Below are positions 1 through 5,813 of a stretch of 9,394 bases of DNA, piece by piece. Origin of the DNA: Oscillospiraceae bacterium (GTDB lineage: Bacteria > Bacillota_A > Clostridia > Oscillospirales > WRJC01); assembly GCA_009785015.1 (NCBI GenBank), contig WQXD01000131.1, positions 1 to 9,394 of the forward strand, given 5' to 3'. Position 1 is the stretch's first letter. The number at the start of each line of letters is the position of its first letter. The notes below the pieces were generated by a model that was not told the DNA's origin, made no database searches, and was given only the letters and a program-made list of their open reading frames with translations. Made by a program: the position numbers and the translations under genes.

Positions 1-266
1 CGTTCAGGCTGCTCGGCGCCAAAAAAACGGGAACCGAAAAAATAGCCGGGCGCGACGCGAATATTTACACATACGAACTGGGGACAAATGAATGCAAATT
101 CTGGATCGACGGCGAATACGGGCTGACGCTTAAATCGATTATGAAAGACCAGGAAGGAATCAAAACGATGGAAGTCAAAGAATTCAAAATCGGCGGCGTA
201 AATCTCGCAGATTTTATAAATCTCGGCGAATACAGCATCAAGGATTCCCCGGAGCTTATGAATTGA
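1..266 (+). CDS. C-terminal fragment of a LolA-like/outer-membrane-lipoprotein-sorting-type protein
   Basis: An open frame runs from the window edge (first complete codon at position 3) to a TGA at 264-266, giving 87 residues of a protein whose start lies outside the window. The tail alternates polar and hydrophobic residues in beta-strand fashion. It includes GTEKIAGRDANIYTY, then KFWIDGEYGLTLK, then TMEVKEFKIGGV. The order 'G-x-E-x-I-x-G-x-x-x-x-x-Y ... W-I-D ... G-L-x-L-K' resembles the half-barrel of LolA/RseB-like proteins (DUF4412/DUF2092-type), which in Gram-positive bacteria occur as secreted or lipid-anchored proteins. This is pattern recognition only. The N-terminus, where a signal peptide or lipobox would be, is not in view. 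The gene ends 90 bp before the tRNA, and an AT-rich stretch with no GC-rich hairpin follows it. Nothing links it functionally to the genes on the right. Confidence 0.5.
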   Translation, partial: FRLLGAKKTGTEKIAGRDANIYTYELGTNECKFWIDGEYGLTLKSIMKDQEGIKTMEVKEFKIGGVNLADFINLGEYSIKDSPELMN

Positions 267-285
267 CTTGTTAAATTTTTATTAA

Positions 286-352
286 ATTTGCAAATCGGCT
301 TGCGCAATATTTTTATATGTGATATAATACTTATACATGGTAAGCCGATTTG
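286..352. repeat. 11-bp perfect inverted repeat framing the tRNA promoter
   Basis: CAAATCGGCTT at 291-301 is repeated exactly in inverted orientation as AAGCCGATTTG at 342-352, 40 bp apart. The left arm overlaps a perfect 10-bp palindrome, ATTTGCAAAT, at 286-295. The arms sit just upstream of the -35 and just downstream of the expected transcription start, so they bracket the core promoter of the tRNA gene. Only the right arm would be transcribed, so an RNA hairpin is not the likely role. A bound regulator or a DNA cruciform is possible. Confidence 0.55.
300..328 (+). promoter_or_regulatory. Promoter of tRNA-Gly (extended -10)
   Basis: A perfect TATAAT -10 at 323-328 is preceded directly by TGA at 320-322, which makes an extended -10. 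A weak -35, TTGCGC, lies at 300-305 with a 17-bp spacer. The DNA upstream (271-295) is AT-rich with two TTAAATTT direct repeats, like an UP element, which is common for stable-RNA genes. The expected start is near 335, about 20 nt before the mature tRNA. The 10-mer GCAATATTTT at 304-313 also occurs in the promoter region of the aminotransferase operon. Confidence 0.75.
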
Positions 353-356
353 TTGT

Positions 357-432
357 GCGGATTTAGCTCATCCGGTAGAGCGCGACCTTCCCAAGGTTGA
401 GGTGGCGGGTTCGAGTCCCGTAATCCGCTCCA
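357..432 (+). tRNA. tRNA-Gly(CCC)
   Basis: A complete cloverleaf can be folded by eye. The acceptor stem GCGGATT (357-363) pairs perfectly with AATCCGC (422-428). The D arm is GCTC/GAGC (366-369 and 378-381). The anticodon stem CGACC/GGTTG encloses the loop TTCCCAA (388-394), with anticodon CCC at 390-392 and T33 before it. The variable loop is 5 nt (AGGTG), and the T arm is GCGGG-TTCGAGT-CCCGT. The discriminator base is T429 and CCA is encoded at 430-432. The anticodon reads GGG glycine codons. It is a lone tRNA with its own promoter. The next gene starts only 85 bp after it, with a hairpin but no evident promoter in between, so read-through into that gene is possible. Confidence 0.96.
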
Positions 433-449
433 TGGGAATCCTCGGTATA

Positions 450-490
450 TTGCGGAAAATCCGGATTTTAGTTGCCCGGGTTTTCCGCAA
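450..490 (+). terminator. 15-bp hairpin between the tRNA and the propeller gene (possible terminator or leader element)
   Basis: TTGCGGAAAA (450-459) pairs exactly with TTTTCCGCAA (481-490). The stem continues inward as TCCGG (460-464) with CCGGG (476-480), including one G-T wobble. This gives 15 pairs around an 11-nt loop. The bases after the full stem are A-rich (AAAAAATTT before that run ends), so it is not a textbook intrinsic terminator. The inner GC stem followed by TTTT at 481-484 could act as a short one, with AAAA on the other side making it potentially bidirectional. Other roles are 3' processing or stabilisation of the tRNA precursor, or a regulatory leader for the gene starting at 518. 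No convincing -10/-35 pair is visible between the tRNA and that gene. Confidence 0.5.
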
Positions 491-517
491 AAAATTTGTC
501 AGGGGGGAAAACGAATT

Positions 518-1783
518 ATGAACGATTATTACGCGGCATATGACAACATCGATTTGAAATGTTACCCGAATTATTCTTTTGAAATCGGCGATGTGGACGG
601 CGACGGCAGAATGGAGTTTATCGCGATGGATCAGAGCGGTAATCTTCTGCGGGTTTTGGACTTGGAAGGCAGGCTGCTCTTTGAAAAAAAACTCAAAAAC
701 AACGGCAACTGGGGAACGCCCCTTATATGCGCGGCGGATATCGACAACGACGGCCGCAGCGAGATCATTGTCCCATGCGGCAAAAGCGTCGCCGCTTTTG
801 ACAAAAACGGCAAAAAAATCCGGGAACACGTGTTCGATAGTTCCCAAAAAGACGATTTCGGAATAAACATTCCTCTTCTCGGAGCGGCAAAAATCCTGTC
901 GCCAAACGAGCCGTCCGTTATCGCCGCCGCAGCCGGAGGGAATATCGCCGCGCTTGACGGCAATTTCGATGTGATCTGGCAGAGGGGCGGACTGCGCAAT
1001 CAGTTCGGCCATGAGATCCATTTCGCCGATATCGACGGCGACGGATTGGATGAAATCGCTTTTTGCAGCGTAGACAATATCGGAGGCGGAGGCGACGGTT
1101 CAAATACGGGAGAATTGGTGCTTTTGGATCACGACGGAACAGTTATGCTCCGCAAAAGGGTGGACGATTATATCGCCGACACGCATTTCGACGATATAGC
1201 GATGGCGGATTTTCTGGGAGACGGAAGCGCCCAGATTTTGGTGGAAAAAGGGGTGCTTTTGGATTTGGAAGGCGGTGTGATATGGGATTTGTCCGGCGAA
1301 ATGGTGCACGGCCAATGGATCGCCCACACTGCAAACTCAAAGGGCAAAGGGAAAACGTGTTTTATTTCTGAATTATGGGGCAACGCCAAAAAAAGCATGC
1401 TGTTTTCCGGCCAAGGGCAGAAAATCATGGATATCGGCGGTTTTTGTTGGCCCCGTCACACAGAAAAGGCGATATTTGTCCCTACGCGCTGCCACATGGT
1501 GCAATGGGACAAAAACGGCGAACCGGAGATATTTTTCACCCAGCAGGCGGTAATGGGCGGACATGCCTGCACCGAAACATATAATTTTCAATTAAACGCG
1601 CTGTTTTTGGATTCAGAGGGGAATCTCGTCGGCGAAATGCCGTTTGACGACGCTCAAATCGAAGGCTATTACTATAACGGCGAAGTGCATTCCAAAGCGG
1701 CGGACATAGACGGCGACGGCAGGCAGGAGGTCGCATTTACCAAACAGGACGGTCATGTGATGGTCATCAAAAAGAAAGGCTGA
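518..1783 (+). CDS. Cytoplasmic FG-GAP/VCBS-like (DxDxDG) beta-propeller protein, function unknown
   Basis: This 421-residue protein has four calcium-loop motifs of the FG-GAP/VCBS type. They lie at residues 25-33 (DVDGDGRME), 74-82 (DIDNDGRSE), 171-179 (DIDGDGLDE) and 396-404 (DIDGDGRQE), each followed by hydrophobic strand residues. Blade-like repeats such as 'G-N-L-x-x-x-L-D-x-E-G' fill the rest. The overall look is a seven- or eight-bladed propeller, similar in style to the fold of PL11 rhamnogalacturonan lyases, but I see nothing that proves lyase activity. There is no signal peptide or membrane segment: the N-terminus is polar (MNDYYAAYDN), which is unusual for this repeat family. The start follows an AGGGGGG-type ribosome binding site at 501-507. 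The UroD-like gene begins 9 bp after the stop, so the two are almost certainly cotranscribed. A sugar-binding or lyase-like role in the same pathway is inference. Confidence 0.8.
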   Translation: MNDYYAAYDNIDLKCYPNYSFEIGDVDGDGRMEFIAMDQSGNLLRVLDLEGRLLFEKKLKNNGNWGTPLICAADIDNDGRSEIIVPCGKSVAAFDKNGKKIREHVFDSSQKDDFGINIPLLGAAKILSPNEPSVIAAAAGGNIAALDGNFDVIWQRGGLRNQFGHEIHFADIDGDGLDEIAFCSVDNIGGGGDGSNTGELVLLDHDGTVMLRKRVDDYIADTHFDDIAMADFLGDGSAQILVEKGVLLDLEGGVIWDLSGEMVHGQWIAHTANSKGKGKTCFISELWGNAKKSMLFSGQGQKIMDIGGFCWPRHTEKAIFVPTRCHMVQWDKNGEPEIFFTQQAVMGGHACTETYNFQLNALFLDSEGNLVGEMPFDDAQIEGYYYNGEVHSKAADIDGDGRQEVAFTKQDGHVMVIKKKG

Positions 1784-1792
1784 CAAACAATT

Positions 1793-2908
1793 ATGATATG
1801 GAACAGGGAAGAATATACGGCGCATATGACATTTGAATATACGGGCAGGGAAATGTTCACGGAGATGTTCGGGCTGCTGGTCGGGCTCGACAAAGAATGG
1901 CATTTGCAAGGCGCATCTCCAGAAGAGCTCGATTTGTCGGCGTTCGGCTGGGACAGCGTGCTGTATGCGGGAACCGGCTGCCACACGGGGGCGCTGACCG
2001 GTATTTCGCCGTATGTCTTGGAAGACAACGCCGATTATACGATATCTGTGGACTTTATGGGACGAAAGCAGAAACTTATAAAATCCAGCGCGACGATCCC
2101 GCTGCCCTTTGAATATCCCGTGAAGGATTTCGACGACTGGCTCAAAATCAAGCACTGGTACGCATTTGACGAGAGCAGAATAGACGCAGAACAACTCCAA
2201 AAAGCCAAAAAACTGCAAGACAAAGGCTATTTGATTCTCGCGGGGATACCGGGGGGATTCGACGAACCGCGCCAGCTTCTGGGCGATGAAAACCTTTGCG
2301 CGGCCTATTACGGACAAAGCTCGCTCATACATGATATTTTGGACACGATATCGGAGACGAATATGAAAGTGTTCGAGAGGATGTTTGATTTTGTCACGCC
2401 GGACAACCTGACGGTTCACGAGGACATGGCGGGAAAAAGCGGACCGCTGGCGGGTCCGCTGCAGGTAAAGGAATTCATCGCGCCGTATTATCTGAAAATA
2501 TGGAATGAATGCAAACTCCGCGGGACGAAACTGTTTTCGCAGGACAGCGACGGCGATATGAACGGCGTCATAGACGCTTTTTTGGACGCGGGAGTGAATG
2601 TCATGTTCCCGTTTGAACCCAATTCCGGCATGGATATGGTGAAAGCCCGGAAAAAATACGGAAAACGCCTTGCGATAAAGGGCGGTTTGGATAAATTCGC
2701 GCTTTGCAAAAGCAAAAAAGATATACAAAGCGAGCTCGAATACAAAATGTGCGAAGATACACTCGGCGGGGGAACCATATTTGCCCTCGACCACCGCATA
2801 CCAAACGGAGTCCCCATCGAAAACTACCGGTATTATGCCGCGCTCGGCAGAAAAAAACTCGGTCACGGCGAAACCGCGGAAAGCGGGTTTGTCAGGATGG
2901 CGTTTTGA
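1793..2908 (+). CDS. Uroporphyrinogen-decarboxylase-like (UroD/MtaA/CmuA superfamily) protein
   Basis: This is a 371-residue TIM-barrel protein of the UroD superfamily. Family signatures visible are the N-terminal REEYTAHMTFEYTGREMF segment (R-E-x-x-x-x-x-M-x-F-x-x-x-x-R), VHEDMAGKSGPL around residues 208-219, FIAPYYLKIW, DAFLDAGVNVMFPFEP, and the barrel end KGGLDKFAL. The C-terminus carries LDHRIPNGVPIENYRYY around residues 332-348. True UroD makes coproporphyrinogen III; MtaA and CmuA relatives move methyl groups using a zinc site with a His-x-Cys motif. Here the equivalent place after the GTKLF strand reads SQDSDGD (residues 249-255), so neither that zinc motif nor a haem-pathway neighbour is present. 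The start at 1793 fits the family N-terminus, but the nearest ribosome binding site (AAAGG, 1775-1779) is 13 bp away. The end overlaps the opposing amidohydrolase gene by 17 bp. The substrate is unknown; haem synthesis is unlikely. Confidence 0.85.
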   Translation: MIWNREEYTAHMTFEYTGREMFTEMFGLLVGLDKEWHLQGASPEELDLSAFGWDSVLYAGTGCHTGALTGISPYVLEDNADYTISVDFMGRKQKLIKSSATIPLPFEYPVKDFDDWLKIKHWYAFDESRIDAEQLQKAKKLQDKGYLILAGIPGGFDEPRQLLGDENLCAAYYGQSSLIHDILDTISETNMKVFERMFDFVTPDNLTVHEDMAGKSGPLAGPLQVKEFIAPYYLKIWNECKLRGTKLFSQDSDGDMNGVIDAFLDAGVNVMFPFEPNSGMDMVKARKKYGKRLAIKGGLDKFALCKSKKDIQSELEYKMCEDTLGGGTIFALDHRIPNGVPIENYRYYAALGRKKLGHGETAESGFVRMAF

Positions 2909-3713
2909 GGTTTTGGCTGCTCAATAAATTTTCGCCGTTTTTGTAAAAGATATTGCGCCTGTCCTCGTCGGTTATATCCGCGGACAGAACCGCCCCTATG
3001 CCGTGGTGGGTGTCAAACCACGGCAGATCCGTCCCGAATAAAATCTTTTGGGAACCGGCTGTTTCGCACAGCAGCTCAATCGCGCCGCGATTATCCATGA
3101 CCGCCGTGAGCTCACACATCATATTCGGGCATTCCTTCGCGATTTCCGCGCCGTATTTCCAGTCCCCGTGAAAACTGTGGCCGCATATAAAAACCGCATT
3201 GGGGTAACGGTCGGCAACTTTTTTTACCACATCCGCCCCGTCGTTTGCGCTGTGGCCCCATGTGTGCAGCAGAGCGGGCAGCCGGTTGTGATCCATGTAT
3301 TCCAAAAACGGGGCATACACGTCGTCTGTGAGCGGCGTCTGGTGAAAATCGCAGTGAAATTTGAATCCGAAATAATATTGCCGGTTTTTTTCGAAACGGC
3401 CGACGGTTTCCTTGAAATTTGTCCTGTGCGGGATAATTGAATGATAAGCCAAAAAATATTCGGGAAACCGTTTTGCCTCGTTTAAATTGTATTCTTCTTC
3501 AAACTCGGCGTAATCCAGCGCGTAATGCGAGCAGAACACCGTGAGTTTTGTATTGCAGCGTTTCATCGTCTCTATCATTTTTTCCGGGCTGTGAGAGGGA
3601 AAATATGAACCCGCCATATAGTGCATATGCGCGTGAAAATCGAGTATGCGGCAGTTCTCAAGCCTGCCGGATTCCCAAAAGGCCCGGGCAAGCTGTGATT
3701 TGTTGTCGATCAT
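2892..3713 (-). CDS. Amidohydrolase-2 family metal-dependent hydrolase (intact metal site)
   Basis: This 273-residue TIM-barrel protein belongs to the amidohydrolase superfamily (Amidohydro_2, PF04909 type). Expected metal and active-site residues are all present: DFHAH with H27 and H29, KFH at 118-120 (the usual K-x-H strand), H150 in LLHTWGH, H179 in ICGHS, and D229 in ILFGTDLPW. Members hydrolyse or decarboxylate small ring compounds and lactones; L-fuconolactone hydrolase is one, so a sugar-lactonase role near a fucosidase gene is conceivable but unproven. The frame is open upstream to 3923. The start at 3713 is preferred because GGGAGG (3726-3721) sits 7 bp ahead of it and the homologous region begins there. 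Its ATG overlaps the TGA of the upstream gene as ATGA, implying translational coupling. There is no signal peptide. It is the last gene of a three-gene operon, and its 3' end overlaps the converging UroD-like gene by 17 bp. Confidence 0.88.
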   Translation of the reverse strand: MIDNKSQLARAFWESGRLENCRILDFHAHMHYMAGSYFPSHSPEKMIETMKRCNTKLTVFCSHYALDYAEFEEEYNLNEAKRFPEYFLAYHSIIPHRTNFKETVGRFEKNRQYYFGFKFHCDFHQTPLTDDVYAPFLEYMDHNRLPALLHTWGHSANDGADVVKKVADRYPNAVFICGHSFHGDWKYGAEIAKECPNMMCELTAVMDNRGAIELLCETAGSQKILFGTDLPWFDTHHGIGAVLSADITDEDRRNIFYKNGENLLSSQNLKTPS

Positions 3714-3726
3714 AACTTGGCCTCCC
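3710..3726 (-). promoter_or_regulatory. ATGA overlap and ribosome binding site of the amidohydrolase gene
   Basis: On the - strand, GGGAGG (3726-3721) is followed 7 bp later by ATGA (3713-3710). The ATG begins the active amidohydrolase and the TGA ends the metal-less one. The ribosome binding site lies inside the upstream reading frame. This fixes the downstream start and indicates coupled, probably near-equal synthesis of the two proteins. Confidence 0.85.
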
Positions 3727-4459
3727 GCAGAATTCTCTTTAAGTTTCCCCCCGCTATTTTGACTTTGTCCTCTTCGCTTATTTCGGCGTGTTTTATAACC
3801 AGCATATGCGCCCCCATATACGATATGGGAAATCCGCTCCCGAATAATATTTTTTCGGCCGGATATTTTTTTCGCATATCCTTCAGCCCGCAGTCTGTCA
3901 GCATATTGGTCAAATCTAAGCATAAATTGGGGTAGGCGTCCAAAAACGGGCGGAGAAAACGGTCGCTGGGCCAGCAGTCGTCCAACGTGAGTATGACGGT
4001 CAGCTTTGGAAAATCCCGCATGATATCATCCGCCCCTTCAAGGGAAATCCCGCGCGAGGTATTGAGAAGCACGGGAATTTTGCGCTCTTGGGCCATTTCG
4101 AGGTAATCCCCTATCGCGATCCTGCGCGCGAGATACCTGTGGGCTTTGGGATTGATTGTGAGCGCGCAGATATTGTTTTGTTTCATCTCCTGCGGCAGCT
4201 CGTCCGGGGAAGGGATCTCCGCCGTACAGGAAGGGAGTATATGCCAGACGCCTTTTAAATTCTCCGCGCCCTTTATATCTTTTGCAAGCGAGTTATTGGC
4301 GAGTATCGCCTCTTTTATCGTTTTGAGCACCAAGCCCCCTTTGATTTGGGCCCGGTTCATTTCCCTTGACAATTCGTCTATATCCGCGCAGCATTTCAAG
4401 TTTTCCGCGCTTGTCTGCGGCCCGTAGTTTAGATTGCAGTCCCAAAATTCAAGTTCCAT
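3710..4459 (-). CDS. Amidohydrolase-2-like protein lacking the metal ligands (probable pseudoenzyme)
   Basis: This 249-residue protein aligns by eye along its length with the next gene in the operon. Shared landmarks are the N-terminal D-x-x-x-x strand, I-P-V-L-L-x-T at 128-134, the D-F-P-K-L-T-V-I-L segment at 149-157, and K-I-L-F-G-x-x-F/L-P at 203-211. Every metal-site position is changed. The DxHxH motif reads DCNLN (residues 7-11), the K-x-H strand reads TIN (101-103), the LLHT strand reads LLNT (131-134), the barrel His is replaced in ILTLDD (156-161), and the catalytic Asp of FGTD is Gly in FGSG (206-209). It therefore should not catalyse the family reaction and may be a regulatory or structural partner of its neighbour. 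The frame is intact, so this is not a decaying pseudogene. The start at 4459 has GGGG (4468-4471) 8 bp ahead; the frame is open to 4597, but that would overlap the aminotransferase gene. The gene starts 17 bp after the aminotransferase stop. Confidence 0.85.
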   Translation of the reverse strand: MELEFWDCNLNYGPQTSAENLKCCADIDELSREMNRAQIKGGLVLKTIKEAILANNSLAKDIKGAENLKGVWHILPSCTAEIPSPDELPQEMKQNNICALTINPKAHRYLARRIAIGDYLEMAQERKIPVLLNTSRGISLEGADDIMRDFPKLTVILTLDDCWPSDRFLRPFLDAYPNLCLDLTNMLTDCGLKDMRKKYPAEKILFGSGFPISYMGAHMLVIKHAEISEEDKVKIAGGNLKRILREAKL

Positions 4460-4476
4460 AAAAATAACCCCGCTTT

Positions 4477-5724
4477 CTATAAGTTCCCATCCGCGTAATT
4501 GATCGCCTCGGCGACCTCCTCCATGTTCGTTTCGTTCATGTTTATATTCATGGTGAAACGCAGGCAGCGCGATAAAATATCGAGCGATTTCGGGCACATA
4601 TCCGGGCTGTACTGCACATTTCCGCGATAGTTCGGGTCCTTCCAGGGATACCCCGTCGAAGAAGCGGAGCGTTTTTCCAAGATCGCCTCCCAGTATTTGT
4701 ATATATGCCTGTCGGGGAAGCCCTCGTTGTAGACCGAACCGATATAAAGGCCCGCGTCACCCATTTTTTTTGCCATTTTTTTCGCGGATTCGCCGTCTTT
4801 CGCAATGAGCGAAACCGAAAACCCGCAGTCGCCGTCCGGGTCGTCCACATGCTGCAGCACATAGTTTACCGGCGTGTCAAGGCAACTCAGCAGCTTTTTT
4901 TTCAAGGGGCGCGTTTTGCCGAGTATCATATCGAGTTTTGACAACTGCACCCTCGCCACCGCCGCGCAGAGCTCGTTCCCGCGTATGCCGAGCTGGGTGT
5001 ACGGCGCAAGTTTCGAGCCCTGCGAAAGTCCGCTTTTCCACATCGGCGACCCGGGGTCGTGGGCGTATATGCCGCGCAAAAACGTGTCTTCGTCATTGGC
5101 GAAAAATACGCCTCCTTCGCCGCACATGATGACTTTGAAAAAATTCAGGCTCCAGGCGAACGCTTCCGAATTCACGCCGGTATATTCGCCGAAGTATTTC
5201 GAGCCGATCGCCTGGCAGGCGTCCTCGATTAAAGCGATACCGTGTTTTTTGCAGACTGCCCTGACCGCGTTTATTCTGCCCGGTATGCCCTGCATGTGCA
5301 CCAATATGACTCCTTTTGTGTACGGCGTTATCTTTTTTTCCACATCATCGGGGTCCAGTCCCAAAGATTCGTCGATTTCCGCAATCACGGGAACGGCTCC
5401 CGCGTTTGTGACGGCTGAAGCCGTCGATATATACGTATATGCCGGCACAATGACTTCATCTCCGGGACCTATGCCGTTGGCCGAAAGACAGAGCGTGAGC
5501 GCGCTCGTACCCGAAGCCACCATCAAGGCCCCTTTCACGCCGATTTTTTCGCGGAGCTCTTGTTCAAACAACGGACATTCCCTTGTTTCCCCTTCGCCTG
5601 CGTACCGAAACAATGTTCCGGGATTTTTCAGCACCCTCGTGACCGCTTCGATTTCAAGCTCATCCACCGCATTCCATCCGAGCCCGCCGCCCGGCAGCGG
5701 CGTTTTGATTATTTTTTCGCTCAT
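4477..5724 (-). CDS. DegT/DnrJ/EryC1/StrS family PLP-dependent aminotransferase
   Basis: This 415-residue protein is the usual length for sugar aminotransferases of the DegT/DnrJ/EryC1/StrS family (PLP fold type I). Visible landmarks are the phosphate-binding segment VASGTSAL (residues 69-76), VPAYTYISTASAVTNAGAVP (93-112), the cofactor-facing Asp in IEDACQAIGS (D168), and the Schiff-base lysine K197 in FFKVIMCGEGG, spaced as in the family signature K-x4-GEGG. It should therefore be catalytically competent. Members usually transfer an amino group from Glu or Gln to a keto-sugar or keto-cyclitol; the reverse direction on an amino-sugar is also possible. The start at 5724 has GAGGGGG (5739-5733) 8 bp ahead. 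It is the first gene of the operon and ends with TAG 17 bp before the metal-less amidohydrolase. No sugar-nucleotide enzymes are nearby, so antibiotic or O-antigen synthesis is not suggested. The exact substrate cannot be read from the sequence. Confidence 0.93.
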   Translation of the reverse strand: MSEKIIKTPLPGGGLGWNAVDELEIEAVTRVLKNPGTLFRYAGEGETRECPLFEQELREKIGVKGALMVASGTSALTLCLSANGIGPGDEVIVPAYTYISTASAVTNAGAVPVIAEIDESLGLDPDDVEKKITPYTKGVILVHMQGIPGRINAVRAVCKKHGIALIEDACQAIGSKYFGEYTGVNSEAFAWSLNFFKVIMCGEGGVFFANDEDTFLRGIYAHDPGSPMWKSGLSQGSKLAPYTQLGIRGNELCAAVARVQLSKLDMILGKTRPLKKKLLSCLDTPVNYVLQHVDDPDGDCGFSVSLIAKDGESAKKMAKKMGDAGLYIGSVYNEGFPDRHIYKYWEAILEKRSASSTGYPWKDPNYRGNVQYSPDMCPKSLDILSRCLRFTMNINMNETNMEEVAEAINYADGNL

Positions 5725-5756
5725 ATAAATATCCCCCTCATATTTTTGTTAGACCC

Positions 5757-5785
5757 ATTATACCAAATCCGATAAAATATTGCAA
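5757..5785 (-). promoter_or_regulatory. Promoter of the aminotransferase-amidohydrolase operon
   Basis: On the - strand, TTGCAA (5785-5780) and a perfect TATAAT (5762-5757) are separated by 17 bp. Transcription would start near 5750, giving a leader of about 25 nt before the aminotransferase ATG at 5724. The -35 lies inside the inverted repeat 5774-5804. Confidence 0.8.
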
Positions 5786-5804
5786 CTGCTTTCGGCAATA
5801 TTTT
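5774..5804 (-). promoter_or_regulatory. 10-bp inverted repeat over the -35 (operator or weak GH95 terminator)
   Basis: AAAATATTGC (5774-5783) and GCAATATTTT (5795-5804) are perfect inverted copies around an 11-bp centre, with half-sites 21 bp apart (two helical turns). The repeat covers the -35 of the aminotransferase promoter, a natural place for a dimeric repressor. It also begins 9 bp beyond the GH95 stop codon. As RNA from that gene it would form an A/T-rich hairpin with T-rich 3' side, so weak termination is the alternative. Only two G-C pairs support the stem, which favours an operator. Confidence 0.5.
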
Positions 5805-5813
5805 TTTCCAAAG

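Noticed and set aside
288..521. A 77-codon + strand frame spanning the tRNA
   Set aside because: It contains the entire tRNA-Gly gene in its reading frame; it is not a protein gene.
368..1021. A 217-codon - strand frame covering the tRNA and the start of the propeller gene
   Set aside because: It reads through a tRNA gene and a strong hairpin and is antisense to a gene with four DxDxDG motifs.
1613..2866. A 417-codon open frame on the - strand opposite the UroD-like gene
   Set aside because: It lies almost wholly antisense to a gene with clear family motifs, its translation is low-complexity in Arg/His/Phe without recognisable domains, and it crosses into the propeller gene. It is a shadow of the codon bias on the other strand.
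3714..3923. N-terminal extension of the active amidohydrolase
   Set aside because: The extension overlaps the upstream gene and is basic and low in homology-like features, while an ideal GGGAGG site marks the start at 3713.
3710..4459. Metal-less amidohydrolase as a decaying pseudogene
   Set aside because: The frame is complete, the start and coupling signals are intact, and the substitutions are specific to ligand positions, which argues for a maintained protein.
4460..4597. N-terminal extension of the metal-less amidohydrolase
   Set aside because: It would overlap the end of the aminotransferase gene, and the barrel's first strand begins right at the Met at 4459.
4477..5724. Aminotransferase as part of an antibiotic or O-antigen cluster
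   Set aside because: No nucleotidyltransferase, dehydratase or glycosyltransferase is in view; the neighbours are hydrolases.
4874..5728. A 284-codon open frame on the + strand opposite the aminotransferase gene
   Set aside because: It is antisense to a well-recognised DegT-family gene and is rich in Ser/Pro without motifs.
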